64,000 nt of DNA, taken from assembly GCA_964573255.1 (NCBI GenBank), contig CAZNJB010000014.1, positions 1 to 64,000 of the forward strand, in the 5' to 3' direction. The notes beneath the pieces are model-generated. The model had not been told where the DNA came from, ran no database searches, and was given only the letters and a program-made list of their open reading frames with translations. This DNA is from CAYNUJ01 sp964573255 (GTDB taxonomy: Bacteria; Bacteroidota; Ignavibacteria; Ignavibacteriales; Melioribacteraceae). A program made the position numbers and the translations under genes. Each line of letters starts with the position of its first letter. Within the stretch, counting starts at the first letter, position 1. This document shows positions 52,716 through 61,803 of this stretch, piece by piece.

Positions 52716-53798
52716 ATGGCAGATGTAAACGGACAAGAAAAAACCGAACAAGCGACGCCGCGAAAGCTGCAAAAGAGCAGGGAAGAAGGGCAGGTTGCCC
52801 GAAGTACAGAAATATCGAGTTTTGCTGTTTTCGGTGCCGGTATGATTATTCTTTTGTTGAGTCAAAAGATTGTCGCTTCTAATATGTCTGCATTAGCATC
52901 CGAAATATTTACCAATTTAAGCACCTTAGAATTAAGCTATAGTATGCTGCAAATTTACGCCGTAAAAGGATTATATTATTTTATCATATCTACTTTCCCT
53001 TTCTTTGCGGGGATCTATGTTATAACTCTTGCAGCCAATATTTTACAAGTTGGATTTAAAATTACCCCAAAAGCTCTGCAACCTAAATTCAGTAAATTAA
53101 ATCCTTTAACCGGACTTAAAAAAGTATTTTTCTCTTCACAGAGTTTTGTTGAGACGTTCAAATCACTCATTAAATTTATAATAATATTCTGGATAGTTTA
53201 TATCATCATTTCTGATCTTATTCCTCAAACAATGAAACTTGCCGGATATTCGATATATGATATTGTGAAATTTATGTCATCGGCGGCATATTCATTGATA
53301 ATTAAACTAACGATAATTTATGCGGTAATTGCTGCAGCTGATTTCGTCTATCAGAAATTCAAATTCAAAAAAGAAATGATGATGACAAAGCAGGAAGTTA
53401 AAGATGAAATGAAGCAGACTGAAGGTAACCCGGAGATCAAAGGAAGGATAAAATCTTTGCAAACGGAGATGGCCCGGAAGAGAATGATGAAAGAATTACC
53501 GACGGCAGATGTAGTAATTACAAACCCAACACACTTTGCGATTGCGTTAAAATATGATCCTATGAAAAACGGCGCTCCGGTTGTTGTTGCAAAGGGAATG
53601 GATAATTTAGCACAAAGAATAAAGAAAATAGCTGCAGAACATAACATATACATTTATGAAGATAAACCTTTAGCGAGAATGCTTTATAAAACTTGCGAGG
53701 TCGGTGACGAAATACCCCAAAAACTGTTCGAAGCAGTGGCTAAAGTACTTGCATTCGTCTATAATCTTAAAAATAAAACTAAGAAATCAATAGTTTAG
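52716..53798 (+). CDS. flhB: Flagellar export switch protein FlhB
   Basis: 360 residues. N-terminal EKTEQATPRKLQKSREEGQV, four membrane helices (to about 210), then the cytoplasmic domain with the autocleavage motif N270-P-T-H273 in VVITNPTHFAIAL. After cleavage FlhB changes export from rod/hook to filament proteins when contacted by FliK. All expected elements present. Confidence 0.97.
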   Translation: MADVNGQEKTEQATPRKLQKSREEGQVARSTEISSFAVFGAGMIILLLSQKIVASNMSALASEIFTNLSTLELSYSMLQIYAVKGLYYFIISTFPFFAGIYVITLAANILQVGFKITPKALQPKFSKLNPLTGLKKVFFSSQSFVETFKSLIKFIIIFWIVYIIISDLIPQTMKLAGYSIYDIVKFMSSAAYSLIIKLTIIYAVIAAADFVYQKFKFKKEMMMTKQEVKDEMKQTEGNPEIKGRIKSLQTEMARKRMMKELPTADVVITNPTHFAIALKYDPMKNGAPVVVAKGMDNLAQRIKKIAAEHNIYIYEDKPLARMLYKTCEVGDEIPQKLFEAVAKVLAFVYNLKNKTKKSIV

Positions 53799-53799
53799 A

Positions 53800-55842
53800 A
53801 TGAATTTCAGAATAGATAAAAATACGGATATTTTACTTGCAGTCGGTTTGGTTCTGATGCTGGGGTTATTATTAATTCCACTTCCGTCATTTTTCCTCGA
53901 TTTTTTCTTATCGTTAAATATTACATTCTCGATCTTGATTTTGGTATTGGCATTATCTATTAAGTCACCTTTAGATTTATCGATATTTCCCGGTTTACTA
54001 TTGATATTAACTCTCTTCAGACTCTCATTAAATATTAGCTCGACAAGATTAATTTTAATTGAAGGTTACGCCGGTAAAGTTATTGAGTCCTTTGGCAGTT
54101 TTGTTGTGGGAGGAAATTATGTGGTCGGGTTTATCATTTTCATCATACTAGTAATTATTCAATTTATAGTTATAGTTAAAGGTTCTGAAAGAATATCGGA
54201 AGTATCCGCACGTTTTACATTGGATGCAATGCCCGGTAAGCAGATGGCTATAGATGCGGATTTAAATACGGGATTAATAACTGAAGATCAGGCGAAAGAA
54301 AGAAGAGAAAAAATTGCAAGGGAAGCCGAATTCTACGGCGCAATGGACGGTGCGAGTAAATTCGTAAAGGGAGATGCGATTGCAGGGTTATTGATTAATG
54401 CAATAAACATTCTCGGCGGATTTATAATAGGTGTTGCAATGCACGGAATGCCTTTTACCGATGCATTAAAAACTTACACAATATTAACTATTGGTGATGG
54501 GTTAGTATCTCAAATCCCGGCACTAATTATCGCTACTTCTGCCGGTATGGTTGTTACTCGAAGTGATGCTGGTAAGGCACTAGACTTTCAAATGAAATCA
54601 CAATTACTATCTAATTATCGTGTGCTGGGAACCGTTGCCGGTATAATTTTTATGTTTGCATTTGTGCCGGGAATGCCGATGATACCTTTCTTTTTAATAA
54701 GCGTAGGTTTGGGTACAAGTTCTTATTTCAAGAAGAAGAGAATGAATAAAGAACAGGAAGTTGTTGAAGAAACCGAAGAAGTTTCGGAGGATCAAACTGA
54801 AAGTGTTGAACAATATTTGCAAGTTGATCCGATTGAAATTGAGATTGGATATGCTCTTATTAGTTTAATAGATAAAAATGAAGGAGGGGATTTATTTGAT
54901 AAAATTGCCTCAACCAGAAAATATTTAGCACTTGAATATGGGATATTGATTCCGCCTGTTAGGGTAAGGGATAATTTACAATTGGAACCGAATACATATA
55001 TTATCAAAATTAAGGGAAATGTAGTAAGCGAATTTGAGATTTATACTGATCGTTATCTTGCTATGAATCCGGGTAATGCCGAAGAAGAAGTTGACGGTAT
55101 TCCTACAATGGACCCGGCGTTTAATCTTCCGGCTTGCTGGGTGAGTGATAAAGAAAAAGAAAAAGCGGAAATGCTCGGTTATACTGTCGTCGACTCATTA
55201 TCAGTTATTTCAACACATTTGCAGGAAACCTTAAAGAAGAATTTTGATAAGATCTTAACTAGACAGGCTGTTAAGCAGTTATTGGAAAACTTGAAAAAGG
55301 AATATCCGGCAGTAGTTGAAGAAATTAATCCTGATGTCCTTTCTTTGGGAATGATTCAAAAAGTATTGCAGAACCTTTTACGCGAAGGTATTCCTATAAA
55401 GGATTTAGTACAAATTATTGAATCCCTGATAGATTATTCCAAGGCTAGCAAGAATGTAGATGTACTTACAGAGTATGTCCGTCATTCTCTTTCTGATGTA
55501 ATTGCAAATCTGTACAGGGACGAAAATAATGTTATACATGCAATAACTATCGGAGATAAATTGGAAGCTCAAATAGTTCAATCACTCTCCGAACAACAGG
55601 GAAATATCCAATCGCTTGGATTAAATCCGTTAACTATGCAGAAAATTTTTGATAAACTCGAAGTAGCGAAACGAACTTTCGAAGATTTCGGTTTTGTTCC
55701 AGTAATTATCACACAAGCAACTATACGACCGTATTTTTACAGAATGATTAATACAAACTATCCCGAATTTGCAGTTCTTTCTTTCACGGAATTACCCAAT
55801 TACATTGAGATTGAACTGCTCGATAAATTAGAGGTAGAATAA
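53800..55842 (+). CDS. flhA: Flagellar export protein FlhA
   Basis: 680 residues. Eight membrane helices in residues 1-305 with the FHIPEP-region block RFTLDAMPGKQMAIDADLNT; acidic linker (about 315-345) and the cytoplasmic domain binding chaperone-substrate complexes (GIPTMDPAFNLPACWV, LREGIPIKDLVQIIESLIDY). Start is one base after the flhB stop; end overlaps flhF by one base. Confidence 0.98.
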   Translation: MNFRIDKNTDILLAVGLVLMLGLLLIPLPSFFLDFFLSLNITFSILILVLALSIKSPLDLSIFPGLLLILTLFRLSLNISSTRLILIEGYAGKVIESFGSFVVGGNYVVGFIIFIILVIIQFIVIVKGSERISEVSARFTLDAMPGKQMAIDADLNTGLITEDQAKERREKIAREAEFYGAMDGASKFVKGDAIAGLLINAINILGGFIIGVAMHGMPFTDALKTYTILTIGDGLVSQIPALIIATSAGMVVTRSDAGKALDFQMKSQLLSNYRVLGTVAGIIFMFAFVPGMPMIPFFLISVGLGTSSYFKKKRMNKEQEVVEETEEVSEDQTESVEQYLQVDPIEIEIGYALISLIDKNEGGDLFDKIASTRKYLALEYGILIPPVRVRDNLQLEPNTYIIKIKGNVVSEFEIYTDRYLAMNPGNAEEEVDGIPTMDPAFNLPACWVSDKEKEKAEMLGYTVVDSLSVISTHLQETLKKNFDKILTRQAVKQLLENLKKEYPAVVEEINPDVLSLGMIQKVLQNLLREGIPIKDLVQIIESLIDYSKASKNVDVLTEYVRHSLSDVIANLYRDENNVIHAITIGDKLEAQIVQSLSEQQGNIQSLGLNPLTMQKIFDKLEVAKRTFEDFGFVPVIITQATIRPYFYRMINTNYPEFAVLSFTELPNYIEIELLDKLEVE

Positions 55843-56963
55843 TGAAAATTAGAAAAATTACAGCACCAACATTGAAAGAAGCTACATTGTTAGTAAAAGA
55901 AGAATTTGGCAGCGATGCAATTATTCTTGGTTCTAAAGTTGTTCGAACCAAAGATAAATATCATAGCAAAATGTTCGAATTGACGGTTGGTTTGGAGCCG
56001 GATTTACAAGAATTGGACGAAATAGATGAAAAACCGGAGAACTACGATCCGTACGAAGAAGTGAAAAATAAATTAAGAGTAATTAATAATAATTATAGTG
56101 ATACTGAGCAATCCATTACTATCGATCCAGCAAAAGTATTACCTAAAAAGAAATCTTTCACCGATCCTTATAAAATTACTAAAGAGGATTTAAAAGAGGT
56201 AATTGATGTTTTGAAATATAATGAAGTTGATTCGAATGTTATTAAAATTATTATGGATCAGCTTCATAAAACAAAAAATGTATTAACTAAGAATAATCTT
56301 GAAAAACATGTATTAGTTGGGTTAGCCTCTTTAATAAATACTGTAAAGTTGAATGTAACTAAAAATAAAAAGACAAAATACGTTACGGTAGTTGGTCCAA
56401 CGGGAGTAGGTAAAACTACTTGCATTGCAAAATTAGCGGCGATTACAAAAATTCTTCATGGGCTGGATGTTGGGATTGTTTCCATTGATACATACAGACT
56501 TGGAGCTATAGATCAGTTAAAAATATTTTCAGAAATAAGTGATATTGATTTGCTGGTTGCTTATGATAAGTCTGACATACCGGGAATATTAAAAAAGTTC
56601 AAAGGAAAAGATCTTGTATTTGTAGATACCGTGGGTAGAAGTCAGAAAAATACTGATGAGTTGAATAATATTAAAGAACTATTATCACTTATGCCTATGG
56701 ATAATGTTTACTTGGCAATGAGCAGTTCAACATCAAAGAAAGCCCTTTTCGATATTGCAGAACGCTTCAAAGTATTCAATTACGATGCATTAATATTTAC
56801 TAAGCTCGATGAGGGAATCGCTTACGGAAATATTCTGAATGTTTCGCTTAATTTTGCTACACCGCTAGTATATTTAACAAACGGGCAAACTATTCCCGAT
56901 GATATAATTGCAGCCGATTCAGATTTAATTGCAAAAATTATTTATACCGGACAGATAAATTGA
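55842..56963 (+). CDS. flhF: SRP-type GTPase FlhF
   Basis: 373 residues. N-terminal basic B-domain, then the SRP-like NG domain: P-loop GPTGVGKTTCIAKLA (about 185-199), DTYRLGAIDQLKIF, VDTVGRS and FTKLDEG. FlhF fixes the number and polar site of flagella with FlhG. Together with flhG this predicts polar placement. Overlaps flhA by one base. Confidence 0.96.
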   Translation: MKIRKITAPTLKEATLLVKEEFGSDAIILGSKVVRTKDKYHSKMFELTVGLEPDLQELDEIDEKPENYDPYEEVKNKLRVINNNYSDTEQSITIDPAKVLPKKKSFTDPYKITKEDLKEVIDVLKYNEVDSNVIKIIMDQLHKTKNVLTKNNLEKHVLVGLASLINTVKLNVTKNKKTKYVTVVGPTGVGKTTCIAKLAAITKILHGLDVGIVSIDTYRLGAIDQLKIFSEISDIDLLVAYDKSDIPGILKKFKGKDLVFVDTVGRSQKNTDELNNIKELLSLMPMDNVYLAMSSSTSKKALFDIAERFKVFNYDALIFTKLDEGIAYGNILNVSLNFATPLVYLTNGQTIPDDIIAADSDLIAKIIYTGQIN

Positions 56964-57787
56964 TGGATCAAGCACAAAGATTAAGATATATGCTAAATTA
57001 TGAGCCGGTCGTACCGCGATCGGAAAAGATAATAAGTATTGTTTCCGGTAAAGGGGGAACCGGAAAGACTTTTTTCTCAATAAATTTTGCATACCAGCTT
57101 GCTAAAAGAGATTATCGAGTTCTACTCGTAGATCTGGATTTTAATTTGGCTAATATACATTTGTTTCTTGATGAAACCCCGGAAAATACAATATTCGATT
57201 TTATGTTGAACCGCGCGACAATCGATGATACAATCGTTAATTATTCTAAAAACCTCGATGTTATTTACGGTGATTCAGGTTCACTTTCTATTACAAATGT
57301 AACCGAAGAGCAAATCCTTTCTTTCTTAAGGAAAATAATCAGTTTAAAAGATAGATACGATTATATTATTTTTGATAACTCTGCTGGTGTAAGTCCAAAT
57401 ATATTTACTATACTAAGTGCATCGGGTAAGTTAATAATTGTAGCTAATCCAGAACCTATTGCAGTTATTGATGCGTATGTTGTTTTTAAAATCATGAAAA
57501 AGAATAAGATAAAGACTGAATCGTACGTTTTGTTAAATAAATCTGAAGATAAATTGGACGGTCAAACAGCTTACGAAAATTTGGCAAAAGCATCGGAAAA
57601 ATTTCTAAAAGTAAAACCCTCTTATCTAGGTTACATCCATTTCGATAAAATAGTGGATGAGTCGATCAGGGCTCAAACTATCATTTCCATTTCTCTACCG
57701 GAACACCATATTACCAAGTCGATTGAAAAAATAACAGACGAATTTGTGAAAAAGAATCAATTGGCTAATATTGGGCAAACAGCTTAA
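56963..57787 (+). CDS. flhG: MinD-like ATPase FlhG (YlxH/FleN)
   Basis: About 274 residues, ParA/MinD family. Deviant Walker A SGKGGTGKT (about 28-36), then VLLVDLDFNLANIHLFL and IIFDNSAGVSPN. Limits flagellar number and stimulates FlhF. N-terminal AQRLRYMLNYE resembles the FlhF-activating helix. ATG overlaps the flhF stop (TGATG). In some bacteria FlhG also restrains the sigma-54 activator, relevant to the sigma-54 pattern here. A TTGGCTAA motif sits inside its 3' end. Confidence 0.94.
   Translation: MDQAQRLRYMLNYEPVVPRSEKIISIVSGKGGTGKTFFSINFAYQLAKRDYRVLLVDLDFNLANIHLFLDETPENTIFDFMLNRATIDDTIVNYSKNLDVIYGDSGSLSITNVTEEQILSFLRKIISLKDRYDYIIFDNSAGVSPNIFTILSASGKLIIVANPEPIAVIDAYVVFKIMKKNKIKTESYVLLNKSEDKLDGQTAYENLAKASEKFLKVKPSYLGYIHFDKIVDESIRAQTIISISLPEHHITKSIEKITDEFVKKNQLANIGQTA
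57761..57768. promoter_or_regulatory. TTGGCTAA motif upstream of the fliA-operon promoter
   Basis: Exact complement of TTAGCCAA, within the last codons of flhG, in TTGGCTAATATTGGGC. Ends 79 bases upstream of the -24 element at 57847. Confidence 0.45.
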
Positions 57788-57809
57788 AAGTCCTCTCTGA
57801 AAAGTCCTC
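57786..57809 (+). repeat. Direct repeat AAAAGTCCTC downstream of flhG
   Basis: AAAAGTCCTC at 57786-57795 and 57800-57809, i.e. 14 bases apart, between the candidate activator site and the sigma-54-like promoter. Role unknown. Confidence 0.5.
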
Positions 57810-57846
57810 AAAATACCCTAAAAACAAATAAAAATAAAAAAAAGAT

Positions 57847-57862
57847 TGGTACAATAATTGAA
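57847..57862 (+). promoter_or_regulatory. Sigma-54 promoter of the fliA operon
   Basis: TGGTAC-AATAA-TTGAA, first 14 bases identical to the minus-strand site at 26410-26425. Predicted start near 57873, 21 bases before the next ATG, with AGGAGC as ribosome site. Makes fliA a sigma-54-dependent gene. Confidence 0.77.
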
Positions 57863-57893
57863 AAATTACTGTGAGTAAATTTTAGGAGCAGTA

Positions 57894-58121
57894 ATGAACA
57901 AAATACTATTACAAATAGGATTACTTTTTTTCTTTTTATCGTTGGTCTTTTTTAGTCAACTGGGGCTTCCTATTATTGATGTAATTGTTCGTTCATTCAT
58001 TATCTTCGTCGCGATGACGGTGATGTTGAGTTTAATCACTATCGTCTTTATTCGATCAATAAATAAAGTGGCGCAAGGTAAAGATAGTCTGGAAAATAAT
58101 TTAAGCGGTAAATCATCATGA
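57894..58121 (+). CDS. Small two-helix membrane protein before fliA
   Basis: 75 residues: two hydrophobic helices (about 3-23 and 28-51) with a short turn, then a polar tail SINKVAQGKDSLENNLSGKS. TTAGGAGCAG precedes the ATG and the end overlaps fliA by four bases (ATGA). No family recognised. A helper or membrane regulator of FliA is possible; could also be a HAMP-like TM stub. Confidence 0.75.
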   Translation: MNKILLQIGLLFFFLSLVFFSQLGLPIIDVIVRSFIIFVAMTVMLSLITIVFIRSINKVAQGKDSLENNLSGKSS

Positions 58122-58744
58122 CAAACTATAATATATGGAAAGAATATAAAACAGCACCAACACCGGAATTAAAGCGTAAACTGGTGTTAACATATACCGA
58201 TTTGGTTCATTATGTAATTCACCATTCGCGTTTTTATAACCAAGGGATACTGAATTCTAAGGATTATTTCCAATTTGGTATCGAAGGATTGAGTGAAGCG
58301 GTGGATCGTTTTGATCCGGATTATGGAACCAAATTTGAAACATATGCAATAACGAGAATCAGGGGAAAGATAATAGATGAAATTCGCAAACTTAAACTTC
58401 ATAATAAAGTAAACGATCCGCATAACAGTAAGAATTATTATTCCAACGTATCTCTTAATCAGCCGGTAGGGTCAAACGATGATTCTCTTCTTTATGAAAT
58501 GCTACCAAACAATGACAGAACACCAGAGGAAGAAACAGAGAAGAATGAAGCTAAACAAATTTTAATTGAAGAAATAAAAAAATTGAAAGAAAGAGACAGG
58601 TTAATACTTACTCTGTATTATTACGAAGAATTAAACTATAAAGAAATTGCAGATGTACTCGGAATTACTATTTCGCGTGTATCGCAAGTGCATTCACGTA
58701 TCATTAAAAAATTAAGAAGTCAAATTGAGAAAATAAATGGATAA
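58118..58744 (+). CDS. fliA: Flagellar sigma factor FliA (sigma-28)
   Basis: 208 residues. Region 2 is visible as DYFQFGIEGLSEAVDRFDPD and GTKFETYAITRIRGKIIDEI; region 4 helix-turn-helix is YKEIADVLGITISRVSQVHS. Slightly shorter than the enterobacterial protein (about 240), with a short region 3. Directs late genes from TAAA-N15-CGATWA sites; three such sites occur here. Inhibited by FlgM (1091-1351). Overlaps the neighbours on both sides. Confidence 0.95.
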   Translation: MTNYNIWKEYKTAPTPELKRKLVLTYTDLVHYVIHHSRFYNQGILNSKDYFQFGIEGLSEAVDRFDPDYGTKFETYAITRIRGKIIDEIRKLKLHNKVNDPHNSKNYYSNVSLNQPVGSNDDSLLYEMLPNNDRTPEEETEKNEAKQILIEEIKKLKERDRLILTLYYYEELNYKEIADVLGITISRVSQVHSRIIKKLRSQIEKING

Positions 58745-59615
58745 GGTTGATATGGTTGTGGATGAGAGAAGGGAACAGAGCAGATTACAACTATCCAAAA
58801 TCAGAAATCTGCCCTCAATTCCTAATGTTATTATCGAAGTCTCAAAAATATTAGAAAACCCCCGTGCAAGTGCGAAAGATTTAAGTAAAATCATTAATCA
58901 GGATCAAGGTTTAGTTGCAAAAGTTTTAACCATCGCTAATTCCCCCTTGTATGGTTTACCACGAAGAGTGAGTACTGTAGAATTTGCAGTTGTCGTGCTT
59001 GGTTTTGATCAGATTAAGAACTTGACCTATGCATTGACTTTAATGGAAGCATTCAAATCAATTAATTCTAAATATTGGAATAAAAAGAAATTTTGGACAC
59101 ATTCCTTTGTAACGGGAATGTTAGCCAAGAAAATTGCAGATGATTTGGGATATCCTAAATCCGGAGAAGCATTGACGGCAGGATTGCTTCATGATTTGGG
59201 AATCTCTGTTATTCAACGCTATTTCTTCGATGAGTTTGAAGAAATTTGTGAGCTGGTCGAAAAAGAGCAGATGCTTCACATTAATGCTGAAAAAAAGATT
59301 TTAGGAATGACTCATGAAGAAATTGGTTATTTACTTATTAATAAATGGAATCTCCCGCCAACATTAGCCGATGCTATTCAGTTTCATCATACTCCGTCAT
59401 TAGCAAAATCGAATAAACAAATAAGTGCTATTGTACATTTTGCAGATTATATGACGCAAGTTACCGGAATAGGTGATTTCAGCTGGGATGAAAATTATGT
59501 GCTCGATAATTCAATCGTTGATATTTTGGGCTTGGGGAACTCTTCATACGTGAGCGCATTGATTAGTACGTATTCCAAAATAATGACAAATGAGTTTAAA
59601 GAAATTTATGCATAG
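58737..59615 (+). CDS. HDOD domain protein (first)
   Basis: 292 residues, one HDOD domain covering about 20-220: LRNLPS-like IRNLPSIPNVIIEVSKIL, AKVLTIANSPLYGLPRRVS, HSFVTGMLAKKIADDLGY, AGLLHDLGISVIQ and HEEIGYLLINKWNLPPTLA. HDOD proteins are mostly non-enzymatic relatives of HD phosphodiesterases that act in signalling; several affect motility. Overlaps fliA by 8 bases. Similar to the next gene over its whole length, suggesting an old tandem duplication. Start could be the ATG at 58752. Confidence 0.88.
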   Translation: MDKVDMVVDERREQSRLQLSKIRNLPSIPNVIIEVSKILENPRASAKDLSKIINQDQGLVAKVLTIANSPLYGLPRRVSTVEFAVVVLGFDQIKNLTYALTLMEAFKSINSKYWNKKKFWTHSFVTGMLAKKIADDLGYPKSGEALTAGLLHDLGISVIQRYFFDEFEEICELVEKEQMLHINAEKKILGMTHEEIGYLLINKWNLPPTLADAIQFHHTPSLAKSNKQISAIVHFADYMTQVTGIGDFSWDENYVLDNSIVDILGLGNSSYVSALISTYSKIMTNEFKEIYA

Positions 59616-59627
59616 TGAGATAATATA

Positions 59628-60494
59628 ATGATAGCTCATGAAATTAAAAGGACAAAGGACAAAGAAAGAACGAGATTGATTCTTAATAGCATCGATCAGT
59701 TGGCTGTTGTACCTGAATTTTTACAAGACGTGATGCGGGTTCTCAACAAAAAAGATGTTTCTATTAACGAAGCTGCGAAATTAATTAACAGAGATCAAAG
59801 TTTAGTCACTAAAATATTGCGTATTGCTAATTCGCCCTTGTATGGTCTTTATAGAAAAGTAGCTAGTGTTGAATATGCTTTGCATATTATTGGTTTAGCT
59901 GAAGTAACTAATATTGTAACGGGAATCACTTTACTCGAAACTTTCAAAATAAAAAGCGATTCGTATCTCGATCAAAGGGAATTTTGGGAACACAGTTATA
60001 TGGTAGGCAACTTGAGTAAAGGATTATGCAAGGAATTTAGAGTGGACCATTACCGCGAAGCATTTGTTGCCGGATTCCTTCACGATTTAGGTATTTCAAT
60101 TACACATAAATATTTACATGGCAGTTTTATAAAAATATATGAAGAAGTTACACAAAACAATAAAGATTATACTGAATTAGAAAACGATATAATTGGATTA
60201 AATCATCAAGAAATTGCTCTTACATTATTGGACAAATGGAATTTTCCTTTATTCTTGTGTAACGCAGTACTCTTTCACCATAATCCATCTAAAATGAATG
60301 AAGATAACAGTTTGGCAGCAATTATTCATTTGGCAGATTACTTGGTGAATATTGTAAGTGAAGGGAAATATTTCTGGGATAGAAATTATATACTCGATTT
60401 AGATGGATTGAAAGGACTCGGAATTACGAGAAAGGAAGATATTCAAGATATAATGGAAAAATATAAAGAAGAATTAATTAATATGATTGATTAA
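59628..60494 (+). CDS. HDOD domain protein (second)
   Basis: 288 residues, same architecture as the preceding protein: VVPEFLQDVMRVLNKKDVS, TKILRIANSPLYGLYRKVA, HSYMVGNLSKGLCKEF, AGFLHDLGISITH and HQEIALTLLDKWNFPLFL. The conserved blocks line up with the first copy while the rest has drifted, so this is a duplicated pair. 12 bases after the first; 10 bases before the pseudokinase start chosen here. Confidence 0.88.
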   Translation: MIAHEIKRTKDKERTRLILNSIDQLAVVPEFLQDVMRVLNKKDVSINEAAKLINRDQSLVTKILRIANSPLYGLYRKVASVEYALHIIGLAEVTNIVTGITLLETFKIKSDSYLDQREFWEHSYMVGNLSKGLCKEFRVDHYREAFVAGFLHDLGISITHKYLHGSFIKIYEEVTQNNKDYTELENDIIGLNHQEIALTLLDKWNFPLFLCNAVLFHHNPSKMNEDNSLAAIIHLADYLVNIVSEGKYFWDRNYILDLDGLKGLGITRKEDIQDIMEKYKEELINMID

Positions 60495-60504
60495 CGGAGA
60501 AGTT

Positions 60505-61803
60505 GTGAGAATAATCAAATCTAACAAGGGATATTATAAAACATTTGCGGAAACATTAGTCGAAACTCCGGCAATTACTGATGTTAGTCAACCCACAGAT
60601 TATTACGCAAGAAAGATGCGTGAAAGAGATAGAAGACTCTCCAAATTCATGGAATCCTTGGTAGATTTTGATTTAGCACTTCATCATTCAGATACTCTTC
60701 ATGATGTAGTTGATATTGTGAAGAAGAAAACCGAATCCATTTTGGCGATTAACGAAATGGCCTTTTATTACTTCGATGAAGGATATGATGATTTTTCACC
60801 TGTAACAAACGGCTACTCAAAAGCTTTCGGGGAAATCATTAATGCAATTAAGAAAGATTCCATTTTTGATTCACTGATTAAGCAAGATAAGATGATTTTA
60901 ATTCCCATTGCTGATTCAATAAAATTAAGAGAAAGAATCAATAACATTCTTTTTATTCCTATCAAAAAATGGAAAATGAACAAATACTTCGTATGTATTG
61001 ATACTCCCATTAGACATATTGACGAGGAATCTTTTGAAAGTAAGGCATTAATGGTTCTTTTAGCACATGCAGTACCGACAATAGAAAATATTCATTCCAG
61101 AAAAAAACTTCATCGTATTTACAGGGATTTCCAATTGTATCAATCTAAATTTTTAAAAGATTATCGTTTGGCTGTAATAGGGGAATTAACACTCGGAATG
61201 GCGGAAGAAATAATTTCGCCAATGCAGGTAATTGTAAGCTCAATGGATTTTTTAGCTGAAGAATCGGATAAGATTGATAATGAATTGTACGAAACTATTA
61301 ACCGCCAAATTAAAAAAGTAAAATCGGTTGTTAAAAGATTGGTTAAATTCTCCAGCTTAGCTTCTTCTGATATTGAAATTAAACCGGTTGATCTTAACTC
61401 TATAATTAAAGATTATGTTTCTGTAATGAATGCTTCTTTAAAATCGCAAAACTTTGAGTGCATTACAGATTTGGAGAAAGACTTACCTGCTATTTTGAGC
61501 CATCGTAGTTATATCAATCTGATTTTATCAACAATATTTACACTGGTGAGGAAAGATGAATCCCAAGGCGGTGTGATATTGCAGACTCGTGTGAATGATA
61601 ATTATGTATTTATTAAAGCGCTGACTACAAGTTTTGTTGAAGAATTTATACAAAATAACGTTACGGAAAATCATAGTCTCGAATTATTGATCCTGGAAAA
61701 TTTAGTTAAGAAACACGAAGGTAAATTAATAGCTAAAGCGAGTGAGAATGAAGGATCGAAAATAGTGATTGCATTACCAATAATAAGGAAGTTGAGGAAA
61801 TGA
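60505..61803 (+). CDS. Degenerate sensor histidine kinase (pseudokinase)
   Basis: About 432 residues. A GAF-like N-terminal region (about 55-205) is followed by a HisKA-like helix, IGELTLGMAEEIISPMQVIV: in active kinases this reads GELAAGIAHEINNPL, and here the phospho-acceptor His is Glu234. The ATPase half (about 310-425) lacks a clear N-box Asn, the DxGxG G1 motif and the glycine-rich G2. It keeps the fold length only. GTG 60505 is preferred to TTG 60487 because GGAGA lies just before it. Probably a non-catalytic signalling or scaffold protein working with the two HDOD proteins. Confidence 0.78.
   Translation: MRIIKSNKGYYKTFAETLVETPAITDVSQPTDYYARKMRERDRRLSKFMESLVDFDLALHHSDTLHDVVDIVKKKTESILAINEMAFYYFDEGYDDFSPVTNGYSKAFGEIINAIKKDSIFDSLIKQDKMILIPIADSIKLRERINNILFIPIKKWKMNKYFVCIDTPIRHIDEESFESKALMVLLAHAVPTIENIHSRKKLHRIYRDFQLYQSKFLKDYRLAVIGELTLGMAEEIISPMQVIVSSMDFLAEESDKIDNELYETINRQIKKVKSVVKRLVKFSSLASSDIEIKPVDLNSIIKDYVSVMNASLKSQNFECITDLEKDLPAILSHRSYINLILSTIFTLVRKDESQGGVILQTRVNDNYVFIKALTTSFVEEFIQNNVTENHSLELLILENLVKKHEGKLIAKASENEGSKIVIALPIIRKLRK

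Noticed and set aside
36653..59128. TTAGCCAA copies at 36653-36660 (flgB) and 59121-59128 (first HDOD gene)
   Set aside because: Inside genes with no sigma-54-like element downstream; about two chance copies are expected.
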